Shown here: positions 31,760-40,888 of the stretch, piece after piece
How positions within the stretch are numbered: the first letter of the stretch is position 1
Layout of the letters: each line of letters starts with the position of its first letter
Assembly: GCA_044450785.1 (NCBI GenBank)
Contig: JBIOJM010000021.1
Location: 1 to 51,393 of the forward strand
DNA: 51,393 nt
Reading direction: 5' to 3'
Source: JBIOJM01 sp044450785
GTDB taxonomy: Bacteria > Planctomycetota > Planctomycetia > Isosphaerales > Isosphaeraceae
Notes under the pieces: model-generated
Database searches by the model: none
What the model saw: only the letters and a program-made list of their open reading frames with translations
What the model was told of the DNA's origin: nothing
Made by a program: the position numbers and the translations under genes

Positions 31760-32233
31760 ATGACGTTTGATTCCAAGAGACAGCGGAAGATCATGGGTCA
31801 ATTCGCCACGGGCGTCACCGTGGTCACGACCGGGGGAGAGGCGGGCCGGCACGGCTTGACCGCCAACGCGGTCGCCTCGCTTTCGCTTGATCCACCCCTC
31901 GTTCTGGTCGCCGTCGACAAGAGTGCTCTGACGCTGGACTACCTGAAGAAAAATCGGTGCTTCGCGGTCAACATCCTCCGGCTTGACCAGGAAGACATGT
32001 CGCGCCGGTTCGCCACGCCGGGGCCGAAGGATTTCTCCGACTTGAAGATCATCACGGCGTCGACCACCGCGCCCATCCTGGCTGATTGCCTCGCGTACGT
32101 CGATTGCCGGGTCGTCGACATCCTTCCGGGAGGCGACCACGAGATCTTCATCGGCGAGATCGTCGGTGGTGAACACCACGGGGGCGAGCCGCTGCTGTAC
32201 CATGCGGGGGGATACCGGCGGCTCGCCGAGTGA
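31760..32233 (+). CDS. Flavin reductase-like FMN-binding protein
   Basis: The 157-residue protein MTFDSKRQRKIMGQFATGVTVVTTGGEAGRHGLTANAVASLSLDPPLVLVAVDKS is a classic flavin reductase domain: FATGV-VVT at the start, GLTANAVASLSLDPP binding FMN, and a VNIL stretch. It continues DCRVVDILPGGDHEIFIGEIVGGE and ends YHAGGYRRL. Such proteins reduce flavin with NAD(P)H, often for a partner monooxygenase; no partner is adjacent. Its promoter region and first codons are duplicated at 25846-26085. The ATG lacks a strong ribosome binding site. Confidence 0.9.
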   Translation: MTFDSKRQRKIMGQFATGVTVVTTGGEAGRHGLTANAVASLSLDPPLVLVAVDKSALTLDYLKKNRCFAVNILRLDQEDMSRRFATPGPKDFSDLKIITASTTAPILADCLAYVDCRVVDILPGGDHEIFIGEIVGGEHHGGEPLLYHAGGYRRLAE

Positions 32234-32242
32234 AGTGAGAAG

Positions 32243-32371
32243 ATGACGAATCGGAGGAACAATCCATTTGTGACCGGTTACACGCCGGACGGCAGGCTCA
32301 TCTTGGTGGTTTACGAAGAGATTCGGGGACGGAGCCCTGCCTACAGGAGGGTCCTCGCTGGCGCGTTTTGA
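32243..32371 (+). pseudogene. BrnT-like toxin fragment
   Basis: The 42-codon frame begins nine bases after the flavin reductase stop and reads NPFVTGYTPDGRLILVVYEEI, the central strands of BrnT/DUF4258-type toxins (G-T--GR-L-VVYEE). It then diverges into GRSPAYRRV and stops. The first half of the toxin and the usual last strand are absent. Confidence 0.5.
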
Positions 32372-32515
32372 AGTTGCGCTTTCTCCACGGCTGGCGAACT
32401 CGAAAGCCGCGCGCCGCGCGTAGACACCAGCGGCGGGGTCAGGAGACCCGCGCCGAGCGCGTGGGTCCTTGTCAGGCCGTTTCAGGGCTCTGCTGATTCG
32501 TGTGGTTTGGCTGTT

Positions 32516-32642
32516 CCCAGGGCGTTGCCCTGGGCTGGTATGTTGCAGCCCCTTCGGGGCGAAGACGCAAAGGCGCAACGTCAAAACGAGCACATGTACC
32601 CAGGCGTTGCCCTCGGCTGGTATGTTTCGGCCCCTTCGGGGC
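32516..32642. repeat. Double-hairpin interspersed repeat, copies B and C in tandem
   Basis: Copy B has CCCAGGGC-GTT-GCCCTGGG (32516-32534) and GCCCC-TTC-GGGGC (32548-32560), then GAAGACGCAAAGG. Copy C repeats the layout in degenerate form, with the first stem at 32599-32616 (CCCAGG, GTTGCCC), the intact GCCCC-TTC-GGGGC at 32630-32642, and GACGACGCGAAGG after it. The spacing is about 83 bases. Copy A lies at 15113-15157. The rest of the gap (32372-32515, 32643-32715) shows no gene. Confidence 0.85.
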
Positions 32643-32715
32643 GACGACGCGAAGGTGCAACTTCGAAAACGGTGCGTCGGGTTGGTGTCGGGGTCGGCTC
32701 CGTCCGGCGATCGGT

Positions 32716-34785
32716 TCACTTGATCGCGAGGCCGTCGATCCAGATCCGCAAGGGGGGCGCGCCCCAGGAGTCGAAACCTAGCGTCAGGGAGTTGAGCGTG
32801 GTGAGGTTGGTTCCCTCGCGCTTCCAGAGGGCGTCGCCCCGCAGGGGGACCACGATGTAGGTCCAACCGTCCCGGGCCTCGTTGTACGGCGGGCTGCTGA
32901 GGAGGTCGCCCGCCTCCAGCTTCGCGAACCGGGACGGTGTCTCGTACAGGGTCACCACCGGGTTGGCGTTCTGCCAGGCCGGCACGTTCTCGTTCTTGAC
33001 CTTGATCCAGAAGGCCAGGGTTGACTTCCCTCGCAGAGCGACGTTCAAGCCGCTCCCTGCCGGGAAGCGGAGGCTGACGCGCTCGCCGCCGTAGGGGTTG
33101 ATCATGGCACGCAACGACGACCTACCCACAATCTTGGTCTCGGAGTCCATGGCGAATGTTACGCGGGACTGGGGATCGACCCAGTCCCACCGCGCGGCCG
33201 CCTCGGGCCCCTCGGTGCCGAGCTCGTCCACGTGCTCCACGACGTAGAGGTCGCGCCAGGCCAGGTCGGCGAAGGGGCCGTTGGTGACTGTCAGTCCCAG
33301 GCGATAGAAGCCGGGCGCCTTGTAGGTGTGCTCGACGCGAGGGCCGAGGGCGCGCTGGCCGTCACCCAGGCGCCAGTGGAACTGCAAGGGGCGACCGTGA
33401 GTCTCCTTGCTGTGACTGGCGTCGAGCACGATCGGCCGGCCGACTTCGGCGCGCGCGGGGGCTTCGAGCACGGCCTTGGGTGCAATGAAACCCTCAGTAT
33501 CGGGCGGGTGGACCGTCATGTCGGTGACGTCGCCGTCGTCCTTGATGTTTCCCTCACGGTTGCCGCTGATCGTGTTAGAGGCCAGGTCGATCCAGTCGGC
33601 GTGCTTCATGTACAGACCCCACCGGTTTCGCTCGAGGGTGTTTCGCTCAATGATCCAGTGATGGGCTTTCCATTTCTTGCCGTGGGAGCCCAGGTCGCCG
33701 ACCAGCGCGATGCCCGCACCATTGTTGTCGACGCAGGTGTTGTTGCGGGCGATCGTGTGGCTCGACGGACCGAACATGAAGATGATGCCCGCATGACCGC
33801 CGCCCGGTAAGTGAGGCGAGTTGTGGAAGCCGCGTGGGTCGCCGTTGTGCGAAGCCTCATTGCCGTCGAGCACGGTCTGGTCCGACGCGCCCAGCCAGAA
33901 CCCGTAGCTGCAATGGTTCGCCTTGTTGTGGCGATAGACGTTGCGCGGAGACCAGGCTTCGAATCCGTTGTTGTTGGCGTACGAGCAGTCATTCCCCTCG
34001 AAGACGTTGCCGGTGCTGACCCAGCCGTTGAGCACGCGGACGAAGATGCCATCGCCGCCGTGGGTGCAGTCGTTGTCCACGAAGTGGTTGTCGTTGGACC
34101 CGCTCTCGATCAGCACGCACGTCGAGTCGCGCGCGTGCACCTCGCCGGGGCTAATCCGCAGGCCATAACTGAGGTTGTTCCGGCGGACGAGATTGCGGCT
34201 GGAGGTCCAGAGTTTCATCGTGGTATTGGAGGCGTGAGAGAAGTCGTTGTCCTCGATGGTGTTGTCCGAGGAATCGACCAGCACGCAGGCGTCCCAGACT
34301 TGATTGGCCCGGCAGTGGCGGATGGTCGAGGAGCGGACGCGCTCGAGGATGATGCCGCCGCGACGGCCGTTCTCGCCCCATCCGAAGGACGGATCGTGAA
34401 AATTGCGCGAGAAATCACAGCGTTCAATCTGCCAGTTCGCGCCGCTCTCGACCTTCAAACCCGTTTCCCAGCCCCGGGCATTGACGTTGCGGAGCCGGAC
34501 GTTCGAGACGCCTTGCGCGCGGATCGCCACGCCCTGGAAGTCGCCCGGCTTCGGACTTGCTTTCGCGGCAGCGGGACCGAGCAGCCAGGCGCCCCGGCCG
34601 TCGACCGTCAGGTTCGACGCCTTGATCACGATGCGGCGGTAGGTTCGGGCGGGATCGAGGACGATGTCGCGCGTGATCTCCAGGGCGTCATCGTCGGCAC
34701 AGACCGGCATGACCGGCAAGGCCCCCAGCAACAGAGTTGCCAGGGCCCACAATCGAACGGTACGTGGGAATGGCGGTGAGTTCAT
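32716..34785 (-). CDS. Secreted right-handed beta-helix protein with PKD and C-terminal jelly-roll-like domain
   Basis: The 689-residue protein has a signal peptide (LWALATLLLGALPVMPVCA). A long parallel beta-helix spans ~residues 40-410, rich in NTIEDNDF, NHFVDNDC, NVFEGNDC and HTIARNNTC repeats, as in carbohydrate-binding or carbohydrate-degrading (pectate lyase-like) proteins. A PKD-type domain follows (~435-515: LDASHSKETHGRPLQFHWRLGDGQ, VEHTYKAPGFYRLGLTVTN). The last part (~525-689) is beta-rich with SLRFPAGSGLNVALRGKSTLAFWIK and WIDGLAIK, probably a carbohydrate-binding jelly roll. Asn ladders are evident. Likely substrate is an extracellular polysaccharide; no catalytic residues could be assigned. 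Confidence 0.88.
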   Translation of the reverse strand: MNSPPFPRTVRLWALATLLLGALPVMPVCADDDALEITRDIVLDPARTYRRIVIKASNLTVDGRGAWLLGPAAAKASPKPGDFQGVAIRAQGVSNVRLRNVNARGWETGLKVESGANWQIERCDFSRNFHDPSFGWGENGRRGGIILERVRSSTIRHCRANQVWDACVLVDSSDNTIEDNDFSHASNTTMKLWTSSRNLVRRNNLSYGLRISPGEVHARDSTCVLIESGSNDNHFVDNDCTHGGDGIFVRVLNGWVSTGNVFEGNDCSYANNNGFEAWSPRNVYRHNKANHCSYGFWLGASDQTVLDGNEASHNGDPRGFHNSPHLPGGGHAGIIFMFGPSSHTIARNNTCVDNNGAGIALVGDLGSHGKKWKAHHWIIERNTLERNRWGLYMKHADWIDLASNTISGNREGNIKDDGDVTDMTVHPPDTEGFIAPKAVLEAPARAEVGRPIVLDASHSKETHGRPLQFHWRLGDGQRALGPRVEHTYKAPGFYRLGLTVTNGPFADLAWRDLYVVEHVDELGTEGPEAAARWDWVDPQSRVTFAMDSETKIVGRSSLRAMINPYGGERVSLRFPAGSGLNVALRGKSTLAFWIKVKNENVPAWQNANPVVTLYETPSRFAKLEAGDLLSSPPYNEARDGWTYIVVPLRGDALWKREGTNLTTLNSLTLGFDSWGAPPLRIWIDGLAIK

Positions 34786-34962
34786 GGTCTCGGATGGCCT
34801 CGATCAATTCATGTGCGCCGGAGGGGTGTTGTGCCTCACGGGGCAGGCGCGCCGGCGATGAACTTCCGCCCCCTCCCGGGCGAGACTTTCATTCTGGGTT
34901 CGTTCTACCAGGGGCTGGCGCCCAAGACTACTGCAATGTCGCCCGCTCCGCAGGCTGCGTTG

Positions 34963-34993
34963 TTGCAAGTCGTGGCGGCTTCTGTCGTACAAT
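34963..34993 (+). promoter_or_regulatory. Possible promoter of the alpha/beta-hydrolase gene
   Basis: TTGCAA (34963-34968) and TACAAT (34988-34993) are separated by 19 bases, about 100 bases before the GTG start at 35090. This lies in the 304-base divergent gap (34786-35089), which otherwise shows nothing. Confidence 0.3.
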
Positions 34994-35089
34994 GGCGTAC
35001 ACCGCGTGCCGACATTGGAGAGTGCTGTCCAGGCCGACGGCGGGCAACGTCACCGGAAGAGAAGGTTCCGCAACCAGGAGCGATTGAAC

Positions 35090-37708
35090 GTGATTCATAC
35101 CGGGAGGCGAGCGGCGTGGTGGATTCGGTTTGGGATCGTCGGTGGGCTGATCCTGGCTGTCGTGACGAGCTGGGCGGGAGCGAGTTGGGCCTTGTCCGCG
35201 GAGATCCGATCCGAGCTTGATGAGCCACCGGCCGCACCGGCGGCGACGGGCCCGGCCTCGATCGAGCTGCGCGAGGGACTGGCGGTATCGGTTGCAGGTC
35301 GCCAGCGCAGGGCGGCGATCGGTACCGATCCCATCGCCGCCCGGGTCGCGGCCGGTACGTGGACGATGCCCCGGGCGGGTGATGGCGTGACCTTCCCCGG
35401 AGGCCGGACGGGGCGCTGGGAGGCCGTCAAGGCGGGAACCGATGGCTGGTTTTCCGGGCCTGTGCTGCGGGGGGGCTACGTCGCGTCGACCGTTTCGTCC
35501 GCGGACGCCGCGGTGATGGTGCTCGAAGCCTCAGGGCATGCGATGGTCTATGTCGAGAGAGAGCCTCGCGCGGGGGATACCTACGCGAGCGGCTTCGTGC
35601 AGCTCCCGGTTCGGCTCCGTAAGGGGCCGAACGTGTTTCTGTTCCAGACGGGACAGGGCCGGCTCAAGGCCCGATTGACCGTTCCCAAAGCGCCGGCGTT
35701 CTTCAGCGTGGCGGATACAACCACGCCCGACCTGATCGCCGATGAGCCCGCGAGTGGCGAGGCCGCCGTCATGGTCGTGAACGCGAGCGAGACATGGCGG
35801 GACGATCTGGCGATCGCAGCCCGGCTTGCCGGCGGCCCGGAGATCCGCACGGCCGTTCCGTCCCTGGTTCCCCTGTCGGTTCGCAAGGTTGGCTTCGGGT
35901 TTCGAGGCCCAGCTCAGCGCGGTGAGGGGACCTGTGCACTCGCGCTCGCGCTCCAGCGAAAGAGGCCCGGGGGTGATGGTGATCGGTGGGAGACGCTCGA
36001 CAGGGCGTCGGTGATGCTGCGAGTGCGCCGGCCGGGCCAGACGCACAAGCGGACGTTCCGGAGCACGATCGACGGCAGCGTTCAGTACTACGCGGTCGTG
36101 CCGGCCCTTCCGGGCCCGGGCGGGCCGGCAGACGGGCGTCCGGGGCTGGTCCTCACGCTCCACGGGGCGGCGGTCGAGGCGCTCGGCCAGGCGGCGGCCT
36201 ACGCGCCCAAGCCGGGTCTGCACATCGTCGCTCCGACCAATCGCCGTCCCTATGGCTTCGACTGGGAAGACTGGGGCCGGCTCGACGCCATCGAGGTGCT
36301 CGAGCTGGCCCAGAAAGTCCTGGACACGGATCCGCGCCGGACGTACTTGACGGGCCACTCGATGGGGGGACACGGGACGTGGCACCTGGGCGTGACGTTC
36401 CCCGACCGGTTCGCCGCGATCGCTCCCAGCGCCGGCTGGATCAGCATGTGGTCGTACGCGGGGGCCCGGCGCGCGGAGTCTCCGAGTCTTGTGGACCAGC
36501 TCATGGCGCGCGCCGGCGCTCCCAGCGATACCCTGGCCCTGGTGCGGAACCTTGCCCCGATCGGGGTGTATATTCTGCACGGCGATGCCGATGACAACGT
36601 ACCCGTGGGCCAGGCCCGGCGGATGCGCCAGGTCATGGGTGAGTTCCATCCCGATTTCGCCTATCACGAACAGACGGGCGCCGGGCACTGGTGGGGCAAC
36701 GCCTGCGTCGACTGGCCGCCGCTGTTCGCATTCCTCGAAAGGCGCATGATTCCGGCGCCGGCCGAGGTGCGCCGGGTCGATTTCGTCACCGCCAGCCCGG
36801 GCGTTTCACCGCGCGCGCACTGGGTCACGATCGAGGCCCAGGTCAAGTCGATGGTGCCCAGCACGGTGCATCTCGAGCTCGACCGAGAGCACCGGCGGTT
36901 CCGCGGGACGACGGAGAACGTCGCGCGGTTAGCGATCGATGTGGGCCGCGCTCTAGCCGAACCCCAGGCTGGTGGTGGACCGATCGCGGTCGAGCTGGAC
37001 GGACAAGCGCTGGCAGGCCTTTCAGGGGTTTCCACGCCTCCGGGCAGCGACCGGTGGATCTGGCTGGTGCGCTCAGGTGGCACCTGGACGGCGGCGCGGT
37101 CGGCGGCTCCGCTGGCCCGGAAGGGCCCGCATCGACAGGGCCCATTCAAGGAGGTGTTCCGCAACCGCTTCGTCCTGGTCATCGGAACCAAGGGGACGCC
37201 CGAGGAGAACGCCTGGGGACTGGCGAGGGCCCGGTTCGACGCGGAGACGTTCTGGTACCGAGGCAACGGCTCGGTCGATATCCTCACCGATGCCGTGTTT
37301 CTGGACCCGGGCCGGGCTGATGCGCTGCGCGACCGCAACGTGATCCTCTACGGTCATTCCGAGAGCAATGCGGCCTGGCCCGTGCTCGTGGGGGACGGAC
37401 CGGTGCAGGTTCGTCGCGGCGAGGTCCGGATCGGCGGGCGCGTGGTCACGGGCGACGATCTCACCTGCCTGTTCGTCCGGCCTCGCCCGGACAGCGAGCG
37501 GGCCGCGGTCGGCGTCGTGGCCGGATCGGGCTTGATCGGCCTGCGTCTCGCCGATGGGCTCCCGTACTTCACCTCGGGCGTGGCCTATCCCGACTGTCTG
37601 CTGCTGGGCGGCAAGAAATCGTCCCAAGGCATTTCCGTCCCGATCGCCGCCGGCTACTTCGGCGCAGACTGGGACGTTGAGTCAGGCGAGTTCGCCTGGA
37701 GTGATTGA
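35090..37708 (+). CDS. Secreted alpha/beta-hydrolase (prolyl oligopeptidase/esterase-like), 872 aa
   Basis: GTG at 35090 behind AGGAGC gives a signal peptide (FGIVGGLILAVVTSWAGASWA). The N-terminal ~330 residues are beta-rich. The hydrolase core follows: PGLVLTLHGAAVEALGQAA (oxyanion region), DPRRTYLTGHSMGGHGTWHLG (nucleophile Ser in GHSMGG), ILHGDADDNVP (acid Asp) and GAGHWWGN (catalytic His). A C-terminal ~270-residue beta-rich region continues to the end. The arrangement suits a periplasmic esterase or peptidase. Its last 55 bases overlap the end of the convergent M61 gene. Confidence 0.85.
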   Translation: MIHTGRRAAWWIRFGIVGGLILAVVTSWAGASWALSAEIRSELDEPPAAPAATGPASIELREGLAVSVAGRQRRAAIGTDPIAARVAAGTWTMPRAGDGVTFPGGRTGRWEAVKAGTDGWFSGPVLRGGYVASTVSSADAAVMVLEASGHAMVYVEREPRAGDTYASGFVQLPVRLRKGPNVFLFQTGQGRLKARLTVPKAPAFFSVADTTTPDLIADEPASGEAAVMVVNASETWRDDLAIAARLAGGPEIRTAVPSLVPLSVRKVGFGFRGPAQRGEGTCALALALQRKRPGGDGDRWETLDRASVMLRVRRPGQTHKRTFRSTIDGSVQYYAVVPALPGPGGPADGRPGLVLTLHGAAVEALGQAAAYAPKPGLHIVAPTNRRPYGFDWEDWGRLDAIEVLELAQKVLDTDPRRTYLTGHSMGGHGTWHLGVTFPDRFAAIAPSAGWISMWSYAGARRAESPSLVDQLMARAGAPSDTLALVRNLAPIGVYILHGDADDNVPVGQARRMRQVMGEFHPDFAYHEQTGAGHWWGNACVDWPPLFAFLERRMIPAPAEVRRVDFVTASPGVSPRAHWVTIEAQVKSMVPSTVHLELDREHRRFRGTTENVARLAIDVGRALAEPQAGGGPIAVELDGQALAGLSGVSTPPGSDRWIWLVRSGGTWTAARSAAPLARKGPHRQGPFKEVFRNRFVLVIGTKGTPEENAWGLARARFDAETFWYRGNGSVDILTDAVFLDPGRADALRDRNVILYGHSESNAAWPVLVGDGPVQVRRGEVRIGGRVVTGDDLTCLFVRPRPDSERAAVGVVAGSGLIGLRLADGLPYFTSGVAYPDCLLLGGKKSSQGISVPIAAGYFGADWDVESGEFAWSD

Positions 37709-40665
37709 ATCCGCGAATCCTGGCGGATCGTCCAGGTTGCCGGCTGGCCTGCTGGTGGGCTTACGCTGATCGCCGCTTCGTAGCCTTCGGGCGTGAGCTG
37801 AAGCCGCATCATGTGCTGTTGCAAGCCGGGTGCATCGGGGAGCTTCAGATCGCCGAGCGATGCCGTCCAGTGCTTGTTCTTTTCGAAGAACGTCTTCTGA
37901 GCGTCGTAGATCTGCATCAGGCGATCGCGCAACGGCCCCGCGGGATCGGGCCGGTAGGCTGCATGGCCCGGTGCGGCGGTCGAGAACTGGACGTAGCCCC
38001 ACCGTTCAGGGCGATGCATGTCGATCAAACCCTGGGGCGACCACACCCAGTTGTCCTCGGGCGTATTCGGGACCTTGCGGTCGGTGCCGCCACTGATCTC
38101 GTGCCGCCATTCGACGCGGGAGAAGTTGATTCGCCACTGGTCGCCGTCCTTGGGCGGCGCGGGCCGGTGAGCGTATTCGGCGAGCGCTTTCCACGGGATC
38201 GCGAGCTCGACCGACCAGGATGCATCCATATCTTTGGGGTCGTTGAGCGTGCCGTCGACGTGGACGGCCGTCCGCAAGCCCGGGACCTCCCATTCGCTCT
38301 GCGCCGGGCCACCGTCGCGATAGGGCTTCTTGAGGAACAGGTCCCACTCAGTGTTCAGGGCGTTGATCTCGATCTCGTAATACTCGTGGTTGTCGCCGTC
38401 GGGATCGATGAAGATCTCGAAGTCGTTATCGTGGAAGATGACGGAGTCGTGCTGGGTCAAGGTGCCCCAGACGTGTGGTTCCTCGATCAGAGCGCCGACG
38501 TAGAGATACGAATCGTCCCAGAGCATCTTGGCGCGGGTCTGGAACCGGGGACGGGGGCGAGCATCGCCCTGGATGTCGATGAATGCGTCGGTCCACGGGG
38601 CGGCTTTCCAGGCGTCGTCGTCGAGCCGGCCGTCGACCTGGATCGGAGTATTCGCCCGAAAAGAGACATAACCCTTGGGCGCGGGGAGTGATGAAGATTG
38701 TTTCGCGGCTTTCGGAGCCGAATCGGCCTGGGCTTGACTTGCGATCGGCTTGAGGATCTCGGCGAGCATGTCCGGTCTGGCGGTGTCGCGCACCAGCTCG
38801 AGGTATCGCGGGCCGCCGGAATAATCGAGCACAATGGTGCGAAAATCCTCTCCCTCGATCAGCAGGAATTCGATCTTGTGCCGGGTGACGCTGTCGGCGA
38901 GCGCGTCGAGCATCCGCTGCCGGCTGAAGGTCTTGTTGTTGACTCCGATGACCTTCATGCCCGGCCCGAGGCCGGCCCGGTCGCCGGCCAGGCCGCGCGT
39001 GATCTCGATGATGGTTCCATCGCCGCTGAATGTCAGGCCGATCGAATCCTGGGCCGCGACGCCGCCCCCGCCGCCCCCCCCGCCCCGACTCTGGCGGCCC
39101 ATCTGCTCGCCGGAGGGCCGGCTCGAGTATTGAATGCGGTAGCCGCAGCGCCCGACCACGTCGAGCGGCAGTGTCTCGAGCGGCTGGGATACTCGCTTTT
39201 CCAGGAACGGCCCCCAATCGAAGTCGGCAAGCTCGCTCAGGATCTTGACGATCTCGGGCAGCTCGTAGGGGACGACCCTGGCGGTGGACGGGCCGGCACC
39301 CAGGAACTTCCGGCAGAAATCGTCCAGGCTCTTCTTGCCTTTCGATCGCTCGCGGATGATGGCGTCGGCCTCGAGCCAGAGCAGCATCCCTTCGAAATAG
39401 TAATCCTGGTCGCGTCGCAGGCCGTTCCAGTTGGGGCTGCTCGCCCGCAGCATGTACGACACCACCCCGGTGTCTTCCAGCGAACGCCAGCGCCGGCCTT
39501 CGTGATGCGAAAGTGAGCGGATGGTGGCGGCGAGCCCCCGCCGATATTCGTTCTGGTCGATCAGGCCGGCGCGGACCTGAAGCACCTCGCCGAGGTATTC
39601 CGCCAGCCCCTCGTAGACCCAGAGCAACCGGGTCTTCTGTGGAGTATGAAAGTTGGGCGTGCACATACCCGCGGGCCGGCGGAACTTGCCGCACCAGGAA
39701 TGCACATATTCGTGCGGGATCAAGTTGGCGACCCAGCCCCTGCGCCAGGCCTCGCCGGTCAAGTCTCGCTCGCGGACGCCGTTCAAGCTGGAGGTGAGGT
39801 GCTCGAGCCCGAAGTAGCCGAGGTCGTCGCTGCACGTGATCAGGAAGTGGAACTCGGGGTAATGGCAGGTGCCGAAGAGCGCGCCGGCCTCCCGGGCGAC
39901 CCGGCTGTAGATCTCAACGACCTTCGGGCCGGTCTCCAGGGCGGTGGGCGATTCCGACGCCAGATCCAGGAATGCCGGCGGATCGGCCCCGGTGTTCAGC
40001 GGGATCGTCCGCAGGTGTCCGCCGGCGATCAAGGGGCAATCGACCAGGTCGGTGAGGGAGACGGTCTGGAACGTGGAAACGCCTTCCTTCGTTCCTTCGT
40101 GCTTGAGCGCTGTCGCGAACTTCCACTTCTCGGGGAGCCGCAGGCTCAGGTGTGCCTGGATGTCGTCGCATGGGGGCCCCTCGGGATAGATCAGGCATGT
40201 GCTCCAGTTGATGATTCCCACCAGCCTGTTGCCAAAGCTCAGATAGCCGGCGGCATGCTCGGCGGCTTCGTTGCAGATCGTGTCGAGCTCGACGGTGATC
40301 TCACGAGTGCCTTCCGCCACGTCGCAAAGAACGCGATACGGCTCGGCCTCATCACGGCGCCACTTCAAAGCCTGGCCCTGGGATGTCCGAATGCGCAGGC
40401 CCCCGACGTTCTGGACCGGGCCATACGGCCCGTGTGTTCCCGGCACCCATTTCGGAAACCAGAGGGCGAGCTTGCCCGGCTGGCACGGTACTTGGATCCG
40501 CGAGTGCAAAAGCCGGCGCGGCAAGTCGCGCGCGTCGATCTCGATCTGAAGCGTCGGGCCGGGGCCGGCACAGGCAGGGTCAGTCCATCCCAGATAGAGG
40601 AGCCAGCTCATGAGAAGGAACCACGGGCGCGAGCTTTTCGCCGCTCGGAAATGGTGGAAGGGCAT
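37654..40665 (-). CDS. M61 family aminopeptidase-PDZ-CBM9-like fusion, secreted
   Basis: The 1003-residue protein starts at ATG 40665 behind GAGGTGA, with a signal peptide (WFLLMSWLLYLGWTDPACA). The M61 glycyl-aminopeptidase-like part has IPHEYVHSW (zinc ligands H318 and H322, catalytic E319) and WVYEGLAEY (third ligand E352). A poly-glycine linker (GGGGGGGG) leads to a PDZ domain (IIEITRGLAGDRAGLGPGMKVIGVN). Next is a CBM9-like/DOMON-type sugar-binding domain (IQVDGRLDDDAWKAAPW, FEIFIDPDGDNHEYYEIEINALN, WSVELAIPWKAL), and a C-terminal tail. It probably processes peptides or glycopeptides outside the cytoplasm. Confidence 0.9.
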   Translation of the reverse strand: MPFHHFRAAKSSRPWFLLMSWLLYLGWTDPACAGPGPTLQIEIDARDLPRRLLHSRIQVPCQPGKLALWFPKWVPGTHGPYGPVQNVGGLRIRTSQGQALKWRRDEAEPYRVLCDVAEGTREITVELDTICNEAAEHAAGYLSFGNRLVGIINWSTCLIYPEGPPCDDIQAHLSLRLPEKWKFATALKHEGTKEGVSTFQTVSLTDLVDCPLIAGGHLRTIPLNTGADPPAFLDLASESPTALETGPKVVEIYSRVAREAGALFGTCHYPEFHFLITCSDDLGYFGLEHLTSSLNGVRERDLTGEAWRRGWVANLIPHEYVHSWCGKFRRPAGMCTPNFHTPQKTRLLWVYEGLAEYLGEVLQVRAGLIDQNEYRRGLAATIRSLSHHEGRRWRSLEDTGVVSYMLRASSPNWNGLRRDQDYYFEGMLLWLEADAIIRERSKGKKSLDDFCRKFLGAGPSTARVVPYELPEIVKILSELADFDWGPFLEKRVSQPLETLPLDVVGRCGYRIQYSSRPSGEQMGRQSRGGGGGGGGVAAQDSIGLTFSGDGTIIEITRGLAGDRAGLGPGMKVIGVNNKTFSRQRMLDALADSVTRHKIEFLLIEGEDFRTIVLDYSGGPRYLELVRDTARPDMLAEILKPIASQAQADSAPKAAKQSSSLPAPKGYVSFRANTPIQVDGRLDDDAWKAAPWTDAFIDIQGDARPRPRFQTRAKMLWDDSYLYVGALIEEPHVWGTLTQHDSVIFHDNDFEIFIDPDGDNHEYYEIEINALNTEWDLFLKKPYRDGGPAQSEWEVPGLRTAVHVDGTLNDPKDMDASWSVELAIPWKALAEYAHRPAPPKDGDQWRINFSRVEWRHEISGGTDRKVPNTPEDNWVWSPQGLIDMHRPERWGYVQFSTAAPGHAAYRPDPAGPLRDRLMQIYDAQKTFFEKNKHWTASLGDLKLPDAPGLQQHMMRLQLTPEGYEAAISVSPPAGQPATWTIRQDSRIQSLQANSPDSTSQSAPK

Positions 40666-40888
40666 TTCGGATTCACCTCAATAACCACGGGCCGGCGCAC
40701 CCCAGACAAACGATGTCGGGAGCATTCTGAGGACCAGTCCATCCTAGTGCGGGATCGTCCGCGACGCCATCAGGGTGCCAGGGAGTTGCATCCGTTGCAC
40801 GCAGGGCCGATGATGGTCGGTCTGGCGGGGGAGAAGGGGAGTCCCTTGTTCCCGAGAGTCTTCCGATCCGGAATTCGAGGAACTTGCC

